The position numbers were made by a program, and so were the translations under genes. Shown here one piece after another: positions 23,091-34,370 of a stretch of DNA of 64,000 nucleotides; the first letter of the stretch is position 1; every line of letters begins with the position of its first letter. This stretch comes from Arctopsyche grandis (Eukaryota; Arthropoda; Insecta; Trichoptera; Hydropsychidae): assembly GCF_051622035.1 (NCBI RefSeq), contig NC_135364.1:1383001-1447000 (forward strand). Direction: 5' to 3'. Under the pieces are notes generated by a model, which saw only the letters and a list, made by a program, of their open reading frames with translations, had not been told where the DNA came from and searched no databases.

Positions 23091-26000
23091 AATTATTATA
23101 TATTATACTCGTGTGTGTGAATATACATACATATGTACATATGAATATTTGAGTGGTTTTTATTTTGCCGAATTTTTTCAATTTATTTTACAAATTATTA
23201 GTTTTTTAATGAATTTCTGATGAATGGACGCCATTTTAAACGTTGAAAAAACTAATATAAAACGTAAAAACGCACTTTTTTAGGGTTAAAATTTATTAAC
23301 ATATGTACATATATTGCAACCTGCGATCTATGTATGTACATACATATACATATGTACATATGTATCATATATATGTTTGCACGTTTAAATTTCGAATACT
23401 TATTTAATATTATAATAAAAGTAAAAAATGAAATATGAGACTTTCATCAAGAAACAAGTACTCATTGAAAAAATAAAAAAACAGTCAAAATGATATGGCA
23501 TTTAGAAATTTCTTTAAAAAACGTGAATAAATAACACTTTTTTAAGGGTGAGGCATAATTTATAGCTTTAAATGTTTTTTTCAATAATACCCAAAGAAGA
23601 ATACTTCTATTTATTCTTCGTATATGGAGATAAAATAAGAAATAAATAATAATACTTTTTCAAAGGGATTTGAAAAATCAAAAAGATCAGAATTTTTTCA
23701 CAAAGTGAGAACCACTCTATTATTTGTGAGTTTTTACTTTTTAAATATTTGATATGAAACAAAAAAATAGAGATTTGATAGAAACCAGTAATATTATAAA
23801 TTACGATCATAACAAAAGAGATAACGATTTCAGTGAAAACATTCCATTGCGTCATTATCCATTGAATTGGATCGACGGAAAATTCTCCCTCTCCCTACTA
23901 TATTATTATAGCCAGTGCACAACAATTTAGACAACAATGTTGGATAATTCAAACGCAATTTGTATCTAAATCGAATTAATTGTTAATTCTGGTCTACCAC
24001 CCATCCGTTTAAATCAAAAGTAATTTAAATAATTATAAAGAACTTCAGTAGGGTTCTCTCTTAAAACACAAAACGGGGTAAATACAAAACAGTCGGAGAG
24101 GCAAACAAAGGATGAAGAAAAAAACACTAAAGGGGGGTGAAAAAAACCACGACTTGAATAAATCCAATTTGACTCGTTCTTCGAGGTGGAGTCAATTTTG
24201 CATGTAAAAAATTAAGTCTCCCGAGAGAGAGGAGGCCGAGAAGAAAAGCGAAAGGAGGAACAAAAAAAAGAGAGAAAGAGAAATGGGTTGAATTGTATGG
24301 AAAATCATATCTTAATGTTATGATAACTGCGGGTCGTTTAAATGTCGGGTGGTAAGGGGACGCGAGAAGTGAGCGGGGTTTCGGGGGATGGGGCTGGAAA
24401 ACCGCAGGGTTAATACGCATCAATCTGCGAAGGGCGAGACAGGGTTGATCCGGACAGATAATACGTACGAGGGTCGTAAATTCGGACAAATAGGTCGTTT
24501 TCGACCGAAAGGGACCGGGACTTGTATAAAACTCCTCGGCCAATTCGACTCAAATTGAAACGCATGCCTGCAGCCGGTCATATGCAATGATAATTAAATA
24601 AAATCATCAGAAATTCAATATGCGTAAATATATACATACACAAATATACATATTCTTGCAAGATTTACGCCTCAAGTCTTACAGTGTTTTTAAGTGGATA
24701 TAAATGACCTCGGTTCGGCTTATCTGATCCGACACTATTTATTCGATAACGGTCGTTTATCTTATTACTTTTTGGTTCTATTCGAAGAAGTGCTTATATT
24801 TTTGGCGATGATCTTATTTGTTATCTACAGAGTGATTAATGATATTATTTTTATAAAATTTACAGGCGAAGTTGAGTGTTATCATATTTTGTACATTTAT
24901 ATAATACATGAAGTGGATACTGTCATTGATAATAATCAGAATTATTTTTAATTTCGTTTAAATAACATACATACATCTTTATACTTAAATAGCTATATTA
25001 TATAAATAATATATTTTGTATTAAATTTTAAATATCTTAATGAGATTCAAAACTCGTACTTCTAATTCAATTATAATTCACACAATGCTGAAAAGCTTTG
25101 TAACGATTTTCAAAAGAAATTCTTTTAATATTGTACATTTTTAAAATAAAACATCCATATTTATTGATATTGAAAATATCGAATTATATTTTTAGATTTC
25201 TAAAGGAAAAATTAACTATATTTTGAAATAAATACAGACAGGTACATTTTATATATGTATGTACATTTGAGTAATTTTTTTCTCAAAAGTCAATTATAAA
25301 GCCAAACTCTTTACGAATTAAGGCACTTACAGATCTTAATTCGTAAAGAATTCGACTTAACAATGACTTATAAAGACACTTCTAGATCTTAAATAAAGCT
25401 AAATAACTGAAATTGATTTTATTTTTGGATTGAAAAATTATGTTTTTACAAAAACTTCCTTTCAAACTAACATTTTCTATATATTATTTAACTAAAAAAC
25501 GACACATCTTCATATAGATTCTAAGCTAATTACTATTTAAATCTACTAGTCCTAAATAAAAATTCAATTTCAGTTCTTTGACTTAAGGATTCTTATTATA
25601 AAAGCATTTGAGACATTATATTATACACTACAATATAAAGAAGAAAGTATAGTTTTTAATTTAAAAACATCAAATTTAATACGAAAATTGTTTTATGATA
25701 CTAAAACTTAAACTATAGACGTCAAAATCTCCTAAAAAAGTACCGTCTTTTATACATTTTTTTTCAACTTTAAACCAAAACCGAGCAAATTTGCTACATA
25801 TTATACACATATATTTTCAACCATTTTTACATATACACTATTTTATATAATTAAACTTTAATTTCACATTAAAATGCTAACTTTATACGAAACAAATTTG
25901 AATATTTCAAATATAAAAACACTCCTTTTAGACTGCGTCCATAAAACTAGCAACTTGGTAACGGCGAAAAATTTAACAACTCAAATTACCACCACACGTT

Positions 26001-26520
26001 CATTAAAAAACCGCAATATTTTTCATAATTAACTAAAACGTCAACATCATATTTAAAACCCATTTAGGAAAAACGCTTTCATGCATACATTCAAACACTC
26101 TCCGAACTCGCACCCGAGAAATTGCATAAAAAATTCAGCCGAACCACAATTTAAACCGTAAAATCCCCTCCCCCAACATACATACATACAAATCCACCGT
26201 TTACAATTCAAATAGTACTTATACACATCTGTGTTTACGTAATAATATATGTACGGGTTGAATGCTTAAGTCGTCCCCGTTGGTTTCGTGGGTCGGTTAT
26301 GACGGATGATGTGGCCCGCTTGTCGCGCGGTTAATCCCGCGGTTAAGTCCCCGGTATTATATTAGAACCGGGCCAAAAGCCAAATAAATTAATAGCCGGT
26401 CGAATATTGAAAGACACCCTTTCGAACCCCCCCATCCCCTTCCCCGAGGACTCCATTCTACCCCTTAAAGTTTTCGGGCCGCATTATCTCCTATATCCAT
26501 ATGCATATACGTATGTATAT
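23091..26520. other. Sequence without a recognised gene
   Basis: 24100-24560 is a GC-richer island with a 138-codon open frame (24127-24543, minus) that looks compositional. 26260-26480 is another GC-rich island (CCCGCTTGTCGCGCGG near 26312) with a C7 tract at 26427. 23325-23375 has nested CATATGTACATATG palindromes. The rest is AT-rich and featureless. Confidence 0.4.
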
Positions 26521-26524
26521 ATTA

Positions 26525-27008
26525 ACCAAGCAGCGTGGTCTAGTGATGAGTATTGAATTCTTTCGTGCTTGATGTCACGGGATCGATTACCACTAAGAGT
26601 CTCGCTGTTGGCCAGACCATGGTTTATCGAGGTCGATCGTTTCTTATCAGAATTGGCCAATTTTTCTGATTTTCATTGAAACGGTTCCTGCAAAATTGGC
26701 TTTTCCTTCCCATTTTTCTGTTGAAAACCTTGAGTCATTGTTATATATCAGGTTTCCCACCATAGATGTCTCTGTGGTTGTTTATCGAATGTAAAAAATT
26801 GTATTGTTACATGAAAAATGTTATTGAACGTATTTATACAATGTTTGTAATTTCTGACCATAGATGTCAGGTGTTGTTTCGATTTACATGTGTATGTATG
26901 TATGTAACAATAATGTATTTAGATGTCTCGTTAATTATGAGTTTTCAATGTCTTGTAATAAAAATTAGCCATTGTGACGACCTGGAGCTTGTAAAAAATA
27001 AATAAATA
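26525..27008 (+). mobile_element. tRNA-derived SINE, full copy
   Basis: The 5' head resembles a tRNA: GTGGTCTAGTGATGAG (26534-26549, A-box-like) and GGGATCGATTACCAC (26579-26593, B-box-like). It is followed by a family-specific body with GGCCAATTTTTCTGATTTTC and GAAACGGTTCCTGCAAAATT. This body is also found (inverted) at 35360-35650, 50503-50900 and 62985-63350. The 3' part ends TGTAAAAAATAAATAAATA, a LINE-like tail different from the hairpin tail of the other copies. SINEs are transcribed by RNA polymerase III from these internal boxes and rely on a LINE reverse transcriptase. The 79-codon open frame inside is meaningless. Confidence 0.75.
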
Positions 27009-28070
27009 TAGTGATTCTGATTTCTCGAGAAATAAGAATTCTCAATTTAACTTCTTAAATTTCTCGAGAATTCTCAAGAAATTTTGATAAATGAAAATGA
27101 TATCGTTTCTTCAACGTTCTTCTTCAACTTCAACGTTCAACGTTATTGGATTCAAGAATACAAATATATGTTTTAGCATTATTGGAATGTAATTTGGCTT
27201 TTGTTGATAGCACACAAACCTAATTGGGATATTCGCTTTATTTCAGGGTACGACAAAATATTATTAAATAATGAATAGGACATTATATGTACATATATAT
27301 CATAAATTAATTTAACAATGAATAATCAATATATATAATGGAAAATAAAGCCGAATTTCATTTTCGCCTGACAATGGATTCTCAGATACAAATTCAAGAG
27401 GTTTATCTTTCGTAGGATCTGTCAAAGCTTTGACTGTTTGCAGGTACGTTATAGGTTTCTAAAAAAATATTAGGCTTTATTGATGATTTGTCTGCAGACG
27501 AATTTCTTCGACAACAACTTAACGACAATTTTAGTAACCAGAATCCCAACAAAGACTCTTTTTGTAAATTTCCATGTATAAAAAGCCAATTTTTTTCAAA
27601 TGCAATTTTGGGATCATATTAATAAAAAGTTTATTTCAATCATTTCATAATATACCTATAACCTAGCCCATCGTAAAAAAAATATAAAAATATCCAGCAA
27701 ATTATTGAATATAGTCGATCCGATGGATATAGCGTGAGACTGAGATTAAACATTGTAAAGACGTAAAATAATTTCTTTATTTTTATTAAATTATTTCTTA
27801 TAACAATGTAATTCAATAAAAGGTCTTTAATAATATTACTGTAAGTTTTGCTGTCCATAACATGACGTTGAAAATTACACTTATCATCTAAAATATATAA
27901 ATTTCCATTAATGTAAAATATATACGTATTCCATAAATAAATTAATAATATCAACAACTTACGTATTTTATATTAAAATTTAATTTATGTAAATATTAGA
28001 AAAAAAACGAAGCTCGAACCCAAAACTTACAAAAGTCAAATTGTCATGCTAAATCGGTTTGACAATAATA
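27009..28070. other. AT-rich sequence without a gene
   Basis: Short inverted repeats around TTTCTCGAGAA (27022-27070). A 105-codon A/T-rich open frame (27640-27957, minus) has no family features and is not called as a gene. Confidence 0.4.
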
Positions 28071-28504
28071 TTTTATTTATTTTATTTATTTTATTAATTG
28101 AAAAATCAACAGACAGGATGTACAGAGATAGGTATAAAAAACACAAAAAGTAAATAAATAATATATGTAACACCCGAGTCCAATAATAGATTTTTACAAA
28201 AATGAAAAAGATAAATATAAGGAAAACAAATTAAAAAGTAAAGAATAAAGGCATGACAAAATATGTAGTACATTGCATAATTAAACTATAGTATTAAAAT
28301 ATTTGGAAAAGGTTATAAGATAGAATATAAGAAGAAATTGAAATTTACAAATATAAAAAACAAATGAAAAAGGTAAATACAAAATAAACAAATGAAATGG
28401 AAAGGAATGAAAGCTATAATATGATTAAATAGCACATTACATAACTAAACTAAAGTATAAAAATAATGGAAATATTGGAAAAATAGAATAGAAGAAAAAA
28501 TGAA

Positions 28505-31357
28505 TCAATCGGTCAAGATTCTCTTGATGTTAGACCTGAATTGATGTAGGGAAATACCAAACAGATCAACCTCATTCAGCTCTCCGTTAAACATACGATA
28601 AACGCGCTGCAGATAAAAATATTTTTGGGAATTAGTATTGAAAGGATCAAGTGAAAAGAGTGTAACGCGTCTAGGGTATCGAACTGGGATTCTGAAATTA
28701 ACCTTATTCAGTAAATCAGAACAATCAAGGAAACCATTTATGAGCTTAAAGAAGAATATAGCATCAGAATGTCGTCGCCTGACAGAAAGATTGTTAAAAG
28801 AAAGGATTTTTAAAATGTCGGAAACAGTAGAATGGGTATAGGTAGGAAAAAGGTAGCGTAAGGATTTAATAAATTTAAGTTGAACTTTCTCAATACAATT
28901 AATATGGGATAAATAAAAAGGTGACCAGATAATTGAGGCAAATTCAAGGTGAGACCTTACAAAGGAAAAATAAAGTAATTTTAGTACATAAGGATCATTA
29001 AAGGGTTTTGTTGAGCGGAGTAGGAATCCAAGAGATTTAAATGCTTTGTTGGTAATAAAAGAAATATGTTCAGAGAAATCTAGTTTATTATTGAGTATTA
29101 CACCAAGATCCTTAATAGAAGATGACGTGTTAAGGATTGAATGATTTAATTGATATTGATTAGTAATAATTGACTTATTTCTAGTGAAATTTAAAATAGA
29201 GCATTTTTCTAGATTAATAAAAAGATCATTATTTAAACAATATATAGAGAATCTATCTAGATCTTCTTGTATCTTATGACAATCGTCTATGGTGTATATA
29301 GGTTTGTAAATTTTTAAATCATCAGCGTAAAGAAGTATAAAGGAATGTTTGAAGATGTATGAGATATCATTAATATAGAGTAAAAAGAATAAGGGACCTA
29401 AATGCGACCCTTGTGGGACACCGGAAGGAATATGTCTAAGTGATGATCTAAAACCATTGAGAATTATGATTTGGTGACGATTTAGTATATACGAAGAGAT
29501 CCAACGAAATAAATTTCCTCGGATTCCAAGGGACCAAAGTTTATTGAGTAAAAGGTTGTGATTGATTTTATCAAAAGCTTTAGAGAAATCCGTATAAACG
29601 ACGTCTATTTGGATTCGTTTGTCCATATAAGATGTGAGAGTACTAGTGAAATTAAGCAGGTTAGTCTCTACCGATCTCCCCTTAAAAAAACCATGTTGTT
29701 CAGGTATAATGTAGTTTTTGAAATTGGAGAAAAGGAAATTATAGATAATTTTTTCAAAGATTTTACTAATGACAGATAGTTTAGATATAGGACGGTAATT
29801 CTCAATAAGATTCTTATCACCTTTTTTAAAAATAGGGGTGATGTAAGATAATTTCCAATAGTCAGGAAATTTACCGTTCGACATAGAAAGATTGAAAAGG
29901 ATTGTTATGGGAAGAGATAATGGGACAGCACATTTAACAAGGAAAAAAGAAGGCAAACCATCACAACCCGCACCAAGATTAACATTGAGAGAGTTGATGT
30001 GACTGAGTACAGTAGATAAGTCAAAATGAAAAGTAGATAAGTTACAAGAAGAAGTATCTGTATTAGAGATAGAAAGGTTAATGGTAGAATCACTATTGAA
30101 AGTGGAGTCAAAATAGTCAGCAAAAATGGTACAGATTTCAGAACCATGTGAAGCCGACTTATTTCCATAATACATTACGGAAGGATATGAAGAGGAGGTA
30201 TTTTTTTTTGAATTTATATATGACCAAAATGATTTGGGATTAGTTTTAATATTATTTTGAATAAGAGAAATATAATTTCTAAAGCAGATTAAAGAATATT
30301 TTTTAATTCGAGCTCTTAATAGTGAAAAACTTTGATAATCTAAGGGATTTGAATAAATTTTAAATTTTTTATGGAATTTGTTTTTTTCTTTTATTATTTT
30401 AATAAGAGACGATGTAAACCAAGGGGGATATTTGGTACGCTTAGATTTAAGAGTAAAAGGGACGTGGCATTCAATAATATTTTGTAAGGTATCGTAAAAT
30501 TTTTTACAAGCTAAATCAATATTTAAATTGGACAAAAGTGAATTCCAATTGATATCGCTTAAAATTGGAATAATTGTAGCATAGTCAGCTTTTCTAAAGA
30601 GGAAAGTTTTATTATAATTATAATTCAAGGGTGAAGATTTGTTGTAAATTATTGAGATGCAAAAGGATAAATGATGAGAATCTTCATGGATTAGCGTAGA
30701 GTCAGCACGAGAAATATATAAGGGGAAACTACTAATAGCTAGGTCAAGAATACGATTATTAGTATTTGACAAATAATTGTATTGATAAAGTTTATTATAA
30801 GATAAGAATTGAGTAAAGGAAAGGGAAGAAAAATTAATACAATTGGAAGGAAATAGATGCAGATTTGAGTCGTATTTTGTCCAATCAATAGTGGGAAGAT
30901 TGTAATCACCGAGTAAAATGAATCGATCCTCTGGATAATTGGTTATTAGATCAGATACTTTATTTAAATGGGTAACTAATAGAGTTTGGTGAGAATTACC
31001 AGGAGGAATATAGACAGTACAGATATTTAGTTTAAAAAATTTAGTGGTAATAGTAATCCAAAGGTCTTCTGTGGAAGTTAACCAATTATTTTGAATGACA
31101 GAGGGTAGATTATTTTTCACAGCTATGATTACACCACCACCAAATATTTGGTTATGAAGAGAATAATCTCTGTCACGTCGAAACACCTGATATCTGGCAT
31201 CAAAAAACTCACTATTATTGAATGAGTCATTTAGCCAAGTTTCTGATAGACAGATAATATCATAATTATTAACTAATACATTTTGAAGAAAAGAGTCAGA
31301 TTTAGTTCGGAGACCTCTGACATTTTGATAATAAATGACAAGACGATTAGAAGACAT
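28505..31357 (-). CDS. LINE ORF2: AP-type endonuclease and reverse transcriptase
   Basis: The protein nicks target DNA and copies the element RNA from the nick. I choose the ATG at 31357 because the conserved endonuclease start (LVIYYQNVRGLRTK) follows five residues later. The frame stays open a further 60 codons upstream to 31537, but that extension is hydrophobic and unlike the family. Endonuclease (about residues 1-230): LSETWLND, GGVIIAVKN, ILLGDYNLPTIDW, EDSHH. Reverse transcriptase (about 440-750): GLPSFFLVKC, NYRPISKLSVISKIFEK, YTDFSKAFDKINH, GVPQGSHLGPL and the catalytic YADD (29318-29329). The C-terminal region includes LEFASIIWSP and RVYRMFNGELNEVDLF. Length is about 950 residues with no internal stop, so it may be functional. 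The shorter frames overlapping it on both strands are shadows. Confidence 0.95.
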   Translation of the reverse strand: MSSNRLVIYYQNVRGLRTKSDSFLQNVLVNNYDIICLSETWLNDSFNNSEFFDARYQVFRRDRDYSLHNQIFGGGVIIAVKNNLPSVIQNNWLTSTEDLWITITTKFFKLNICTVYIPPGNSHQTLLVTHLNKVSDLITNYPEDRFILLGDYNLPTIDWTKYDSNLHLFPSNCINFSSLSFTQFLSYNKLYQYNYLSNTNNRILDLAISSFPLYISRADSTLIHEDSHHLSFCISIIYNKSSPLNYNYNKTFLFRKADYATIIPILSDINWNSLLSNLNIDLACKKFYDTLQNIIECHVPFTLKSKRTKYPPWFTSSLIKIIKEKNKFHKKFKIYSNPLDYQSFSLLRARIKKYSLICFRNYISLIQNNIKTNPKSFWSYINSKKNTSSSYPSVMYYGNKSASHGSEICTIFADYFDSTFNSDSTINLSISNTDTSSCNLSTFHFDLSTVLSHINSLNVNLGAGCDGLPSFFLVKCAVPLSLPITILFNLSMSNGKFPDYWKLSYITPIFKKGDKNLIENYRPISKLSVISKIFEKIIYNFLFSNFKNYIIPEQHGFFKGRSVETNLLNFTSTLTSYMDKRIQIDVVYTDFSKAFDKINHNLLLNKLWSLGIRGNLFRWISSYILNRHQIIILNGFRSSLRHIPSGVPQGSHLGPLFFLLYINDISYIFKHSFILLYADDLKIYKPIYTIDDCHKIQEDLDRFSIYCLNNDLFINLEKCSILNFTRNKSIITNQYQLNHSILNTSSSIKDLGVILNNKLDFSEHISFITNKAFKSLGFLLRSTKPFNDPYVLKLLYFSFVRSHLEFASIIWSPFYLSHINCIEKVQLKFIKSLRYLFPTYTHSTVSDILKILSFNNLSVRRRHSDAIFFFKLINGFLDCSDLLNKVNFRIPVRYPRRVTLFSLDPFNTNSQKYFYLQRVYRMFNGELNEVDLFGISLHQFRSNIKRILTD

Positions 31358-31742
31358 TGTAAAAAAGGAAGTAGATAGAGCACGTACTGATATAAATATA
31401 AATATCCATATGCATAAATGAAAATAGATATATGCATATAAACATACACATAACTGCATACACAGATAAAGATATGGAATTATTAAGCAAACCATCCTTG
31501 GTGATACCAGTTGAAATGCAAAGGTATACATGGACACAAATATAAAAACGAACTCGTACCTTTTTTAGTTTATGAGTAAAATATATGTAAATAGCATAGT
31601 TATATAGTAATAATAAAAATAATAAATTATATAGCCATACGTACATAATTGTTTGCACATACATTATAATATGTGATGCAGACCAGTAGACAATAAATGC
31701 ATAGATAATTATTAGGTTATTAAAATTTAATATTGCACTTAG
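31358..31742 (-). other. Spacer between LINE ORF1 and ORF2
   Basis: The 385-bp spacer is AT-rich, with ATAT(G/A)CATA-type runs and a hydrophobic upstream extension of the ORF2 frame. No internal ribosome entry signal can be recognised. How ORF2 is translated (reinitiation or otherwise) is not visible. Confidence 0.5.
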
Positions 31743-32765
31743 TCATTTGATTTTGCAAAGATCTGATTCTTTTGAGATTTGTATGATATTGGAGCTCGCA
31801 CTTTTTCTAATCATGATCTTGCAATCTTTAACCCACAAGTAGGCGTAGTTATATTCAGTTTTCAATTGGCGTGCTCGCTTCAATAATAATTTATTCGTTG
31901 GTGTAAGGTGATCCGTTACGTATAGGGTGGTGGGCGGGCCTGGAATATTGATGTCGTTGGTGGTGATGCCGCGGCGGGCGCGCACGGCCGCCATCAGCAG
32001 GTCCTTACGACGGCGCTGAGTGAACCGTACGACCACTGATGACGTGCGCACACTCACATCGCTGTTGCCCTCTCGCTGTTGCTGTTGCTGTGAACCTGCA
32101 ACGCCCTGGGACGGGTACGGCCGCACACGGTGTATGGTGTCAATATCTGTGTCGCACAATTTGTGACCCACGACAGCACATAAGTCATATAATATAGACA
32201 CTAGATTTTCACCCTTTTTCATAGGTATGCCGGATATTTCTACATTGTTTTTTCTAGAGAATTGATCTTGCAGATTGTTTTCTTGTTTCAGTTCAACAAT
32301 AGTATTTTGCGCCTCAATTAAACCTTTATTTACATCAGAAAAGCAGGAAATTTTCTTTTCAGCAGTGGTTAGTCTCCCATCAAATTCATCAGACTTAGCC
32401 TCTATTGTGAATAATTTATTGTTTATGTCTGTGATTACAGATTTTATGTTTTCAAACTCATTTTTCATGGTATTAAAGTCTGCTCGAAAGCATTTAATTT
32501 CATTAAGTATATCAAATAAAGATGGCTGAGGACTGATGACTGAATCTTGAGAACTGAGCATTAGTGATGAGGACTGAGACGGCGGAAGGGGGTTAGGATG
32601 GATACGGCAAGAAACGCATCGCCATTTTTCCTTATTCTTTGACGTCATTTTTTTGTATTTTGTTTCCGAAATCCCCACACAATCATGGTGGAAAGGTTCT
32701 TCACAAAGCTCGCACAGCACATAATTAGTCAACAACACAACACTTTTGCATTTATAGCAAATCAT
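31743..32765 (-). CDS. LINE ORF1: PHD-finger, coiled coil and RNA-binding domain
   Basis: A 340-residue nucleic-acid-binding protein of the retrotransposon. It begins MICYKCKSV. Residues about 3-54 form a PHD-type zinc finger with paired cysteines and a histidine (CYKC, CELC, FHHDC, CVSC). Residues about 90-170 are rich in acidic, Lys and hydrophobic heptads (predicted coiled coil for oligomerisation). About 170-320 resembles the L1 ORF1-type RNA-binding region: RKNNVEISGIP, DIDTIHRVRP, VVVRFTQRRRKD, LYVTDHLTPTNK and YAYLWVKDCKIMIRK. ORF1 proteins of this architecture are known in Jockey-superfamily elements of insects, where they package element RNA. The C-terminal half uses much more G+C than the rest of the window (31920-32160). 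A short QQQQQ run is present. No stop or frameshift. Confidence 0.92.
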   Translation of the reverse strand: MICYKCKSVVLLTNYVLCELCEEPFHHDCVGISETKYKKMTSKNKEKWRCVSCRIHPNPLPPSQSSSLMLSSQDSVISPQPSLFDILNEIKCFRADFNTMKNEFENIKSVITDINNKLFTIEAKSDEFDGRLTTAEKKISCFSDVNKGLIEAQNTIVELKQENNLQDQFSRKNNVEISGIPMKKGENLVSILYDLCAVVGHKLCDTDIDTIHRVRPYPSQGVAGSQQQQQREGNSDVSVRTSSVVVRFTQRRRKDLLMAAVRARRGITTNDINIPGPPTTLYVTDHLTPTNKLLLKRARQLKTEYNYAYLWVKDCKIMIRKSASSNIIQISKESDLCKIK

Positions 32766-33250
32766 TGTTAAGTATTATTAGTTATTAGCGTCACAATTTA
32801 TAATTTAAATAAGAGAATATTCTCAAAATTTCGCACAAAAATATGTATGAAATAAATAGTTTTTTGTTTAACAATGTTGCATTATGCTGTAATATTGTAA
32901 ATATGCTCTGGGTTCGAGAGTTAATATATAATTTCAGAAATCAGTTTGATCACGTTCGTTGCCAAACGAATATTATTTGAAGAAACAAAAGAACTTTTTT
33001 TTTTTTTTTTTTTTCTTCTTCTTTTTTTTTTTTTTTTTTCAAGTGAAAATTATCTTTAAAATATAACCTTAGAAATCAGTTTAACCACTGTATTTAATCA
33101 CAATTGCAAAAATTTTAATCAAAAATTAAAGCAACACCAATAACTCTACACAATATGCAAAGCACGACACCATTAACCGACAATATTTACGAAAAAAGCA
33201 TCCAAATAGCGGACGAGCAAAACAACGAACCAGCTAGTTATTATGCTACC
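32766..33250 (-). promoter_or_regulatory. Putative 5' untranslated region/internal promoter of the LINE
   Basis: Non-coding sequence upstream of ORF1, expected to hold the internal promoter. It contains a long interrupted T tract on the plus strand (32995-33039; A tract on the element strand), which may have grown after insertion. No TATA box or initiator can be assigned with confidence. Confidence 0.4.
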
Positions 33251-33407
33251 TAGCATAATATTTTAAATCCTCGAAAGAAAAGATCGAACAAAATCAGAAT
33301 CACTGGATTGGTGTTGTATTTTAAATTAATCAATATATTTTAATAAACGTATTTTAATAAATTAAAAATGTACATGAGAAATTATAAAAGCTGGCTTGAG
33401 TTGATAT

Positions 33408-34362
33408 TAAGGCTTCCAATCCCGGGATCCCGGGCACCGGGATCCCGTACCCGGGTACCGTGGTACCGTGAATACCCGGGTACCGTGGTACCGGGTATCC
33501 CGGGTACCGTGAATTCCGGTGCTGAAACTAGTCTGAATACCGGGATTACGGTGCTGGCAGAAATTTCTTTAAAATACAATTTTTACAAAAATAATATGGA
33601 AAAAGCGTGTAACAACATTATACAACGAACAATAACAGTCATAATACATTTGTTTGCACTGAAGGGTTTCACCCCAGCTCGCCGTTTCCTCGAAATATTA
33701 CGCACGGCCTGAATTGTATTGCAGATTTTGTCCTCAACTGCAATGATATTCGAAGCATATTGACATTTTTTTATTTTTATGAGACCTGTATTATTTAGGA
33801 TCGAATATGATTTTCTCAGTCGTACAGGGGATTTTGCAAGTGTTTAGATCTCGTTACGCTGCGTGTGTTGTACTAAGACGCTGTTGTTTCTGTTAATCGT
33901 ACGAAGATTATCTATTTTGATTACATTTTATTATAATATTTATATGTCCAGTTCTTCGATATATACATAGTACTATAAACTATATTAAAATTAATTATTG
34001 AATAAAATTCGTTGGTGTGATATTTTTTTTTTACATAAAGTCAATTTAATTGGAGTTTTTATATTAGATGGATTGTTTAGTTTTAGCTAAATTCGAACTT
34101 ATTTTAAAATAAAAATTAAAACTAAATTCAGATCTGTATAATAAAAATAAATAAACGAATACTGTGTATTATATTTTTTTTTCATATAGTACACAGTATT
34201 CTATATTATTTATATTTTAATAAGATTTTAAATGTATGTGCAATTGAACTTTTTTTTTCCTTATACACCGGAATCCCAGTGCTAGCAACGGGATCCCGGG
34301 ATCAAAATTTCCAAGCACCGCAATCCCGGTGCTGACGAAACCTTCCGGGATTGGAAGCACTA
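33408..34362. mobile_element. Non-autonomous hAT-like element, copy 1
   Basis: It is flanked by perfect 8-bp direct repeats GTTGATAT (33400-33407 and 34363-34370), the duplication length of hAT transposons. Ends are inverted: TAAGGCTTCCAATCCCGG on the left and, reading inward from the right, TAGTGCTTCCAATCCCGG. Inside each end is a GC-rich palindromic region built from CCCGGG, GGTACC and CCGGTGCT words (33420-33560; 34265-34345) in an otherwise AT-rich interior. There is no transposase frame, so it would need a transposase in trans. Overlapping open frames (33368-33712 and others) are artefacts of the GC-rich ends. Confidence 0.88.
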
Positions 34363-34370
34363 GTTGATAT

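Larger units (their letters stand above)
28071..33250 (-). mobile_element. Complete Jockey/CR1-type LINE retrotransposon
   Basis: Reading on the minus strand it has a 5' untranslated region (about 33250-32766), ORF1 (32765-31743), a spacer of about 385 bases, ORF2 (31357-28505) and a 3' untranslated region ending in AAATAAAATAAATAAAAT (28071-28099). Both ORFs are open from start to stop. The 5' boundary is approximate: no clear target duplication was found, although GACAATA occurs on both sides (28061 and about 33180). It is the youngest-looking element in the window. Related broken copies lie at 3767-5012 and 60760-61490. Confidence 0.85.

Noticed and set aside
24127..24543. 138-codon open frame (minus)
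   Set aside because: Same compositional explanation; hydrophobic/proline-rich patches without family motifs.
29558..30168. Frames inside LINE ORF2 on both strands
   Set aside because: Shadows of the intact ORF2.
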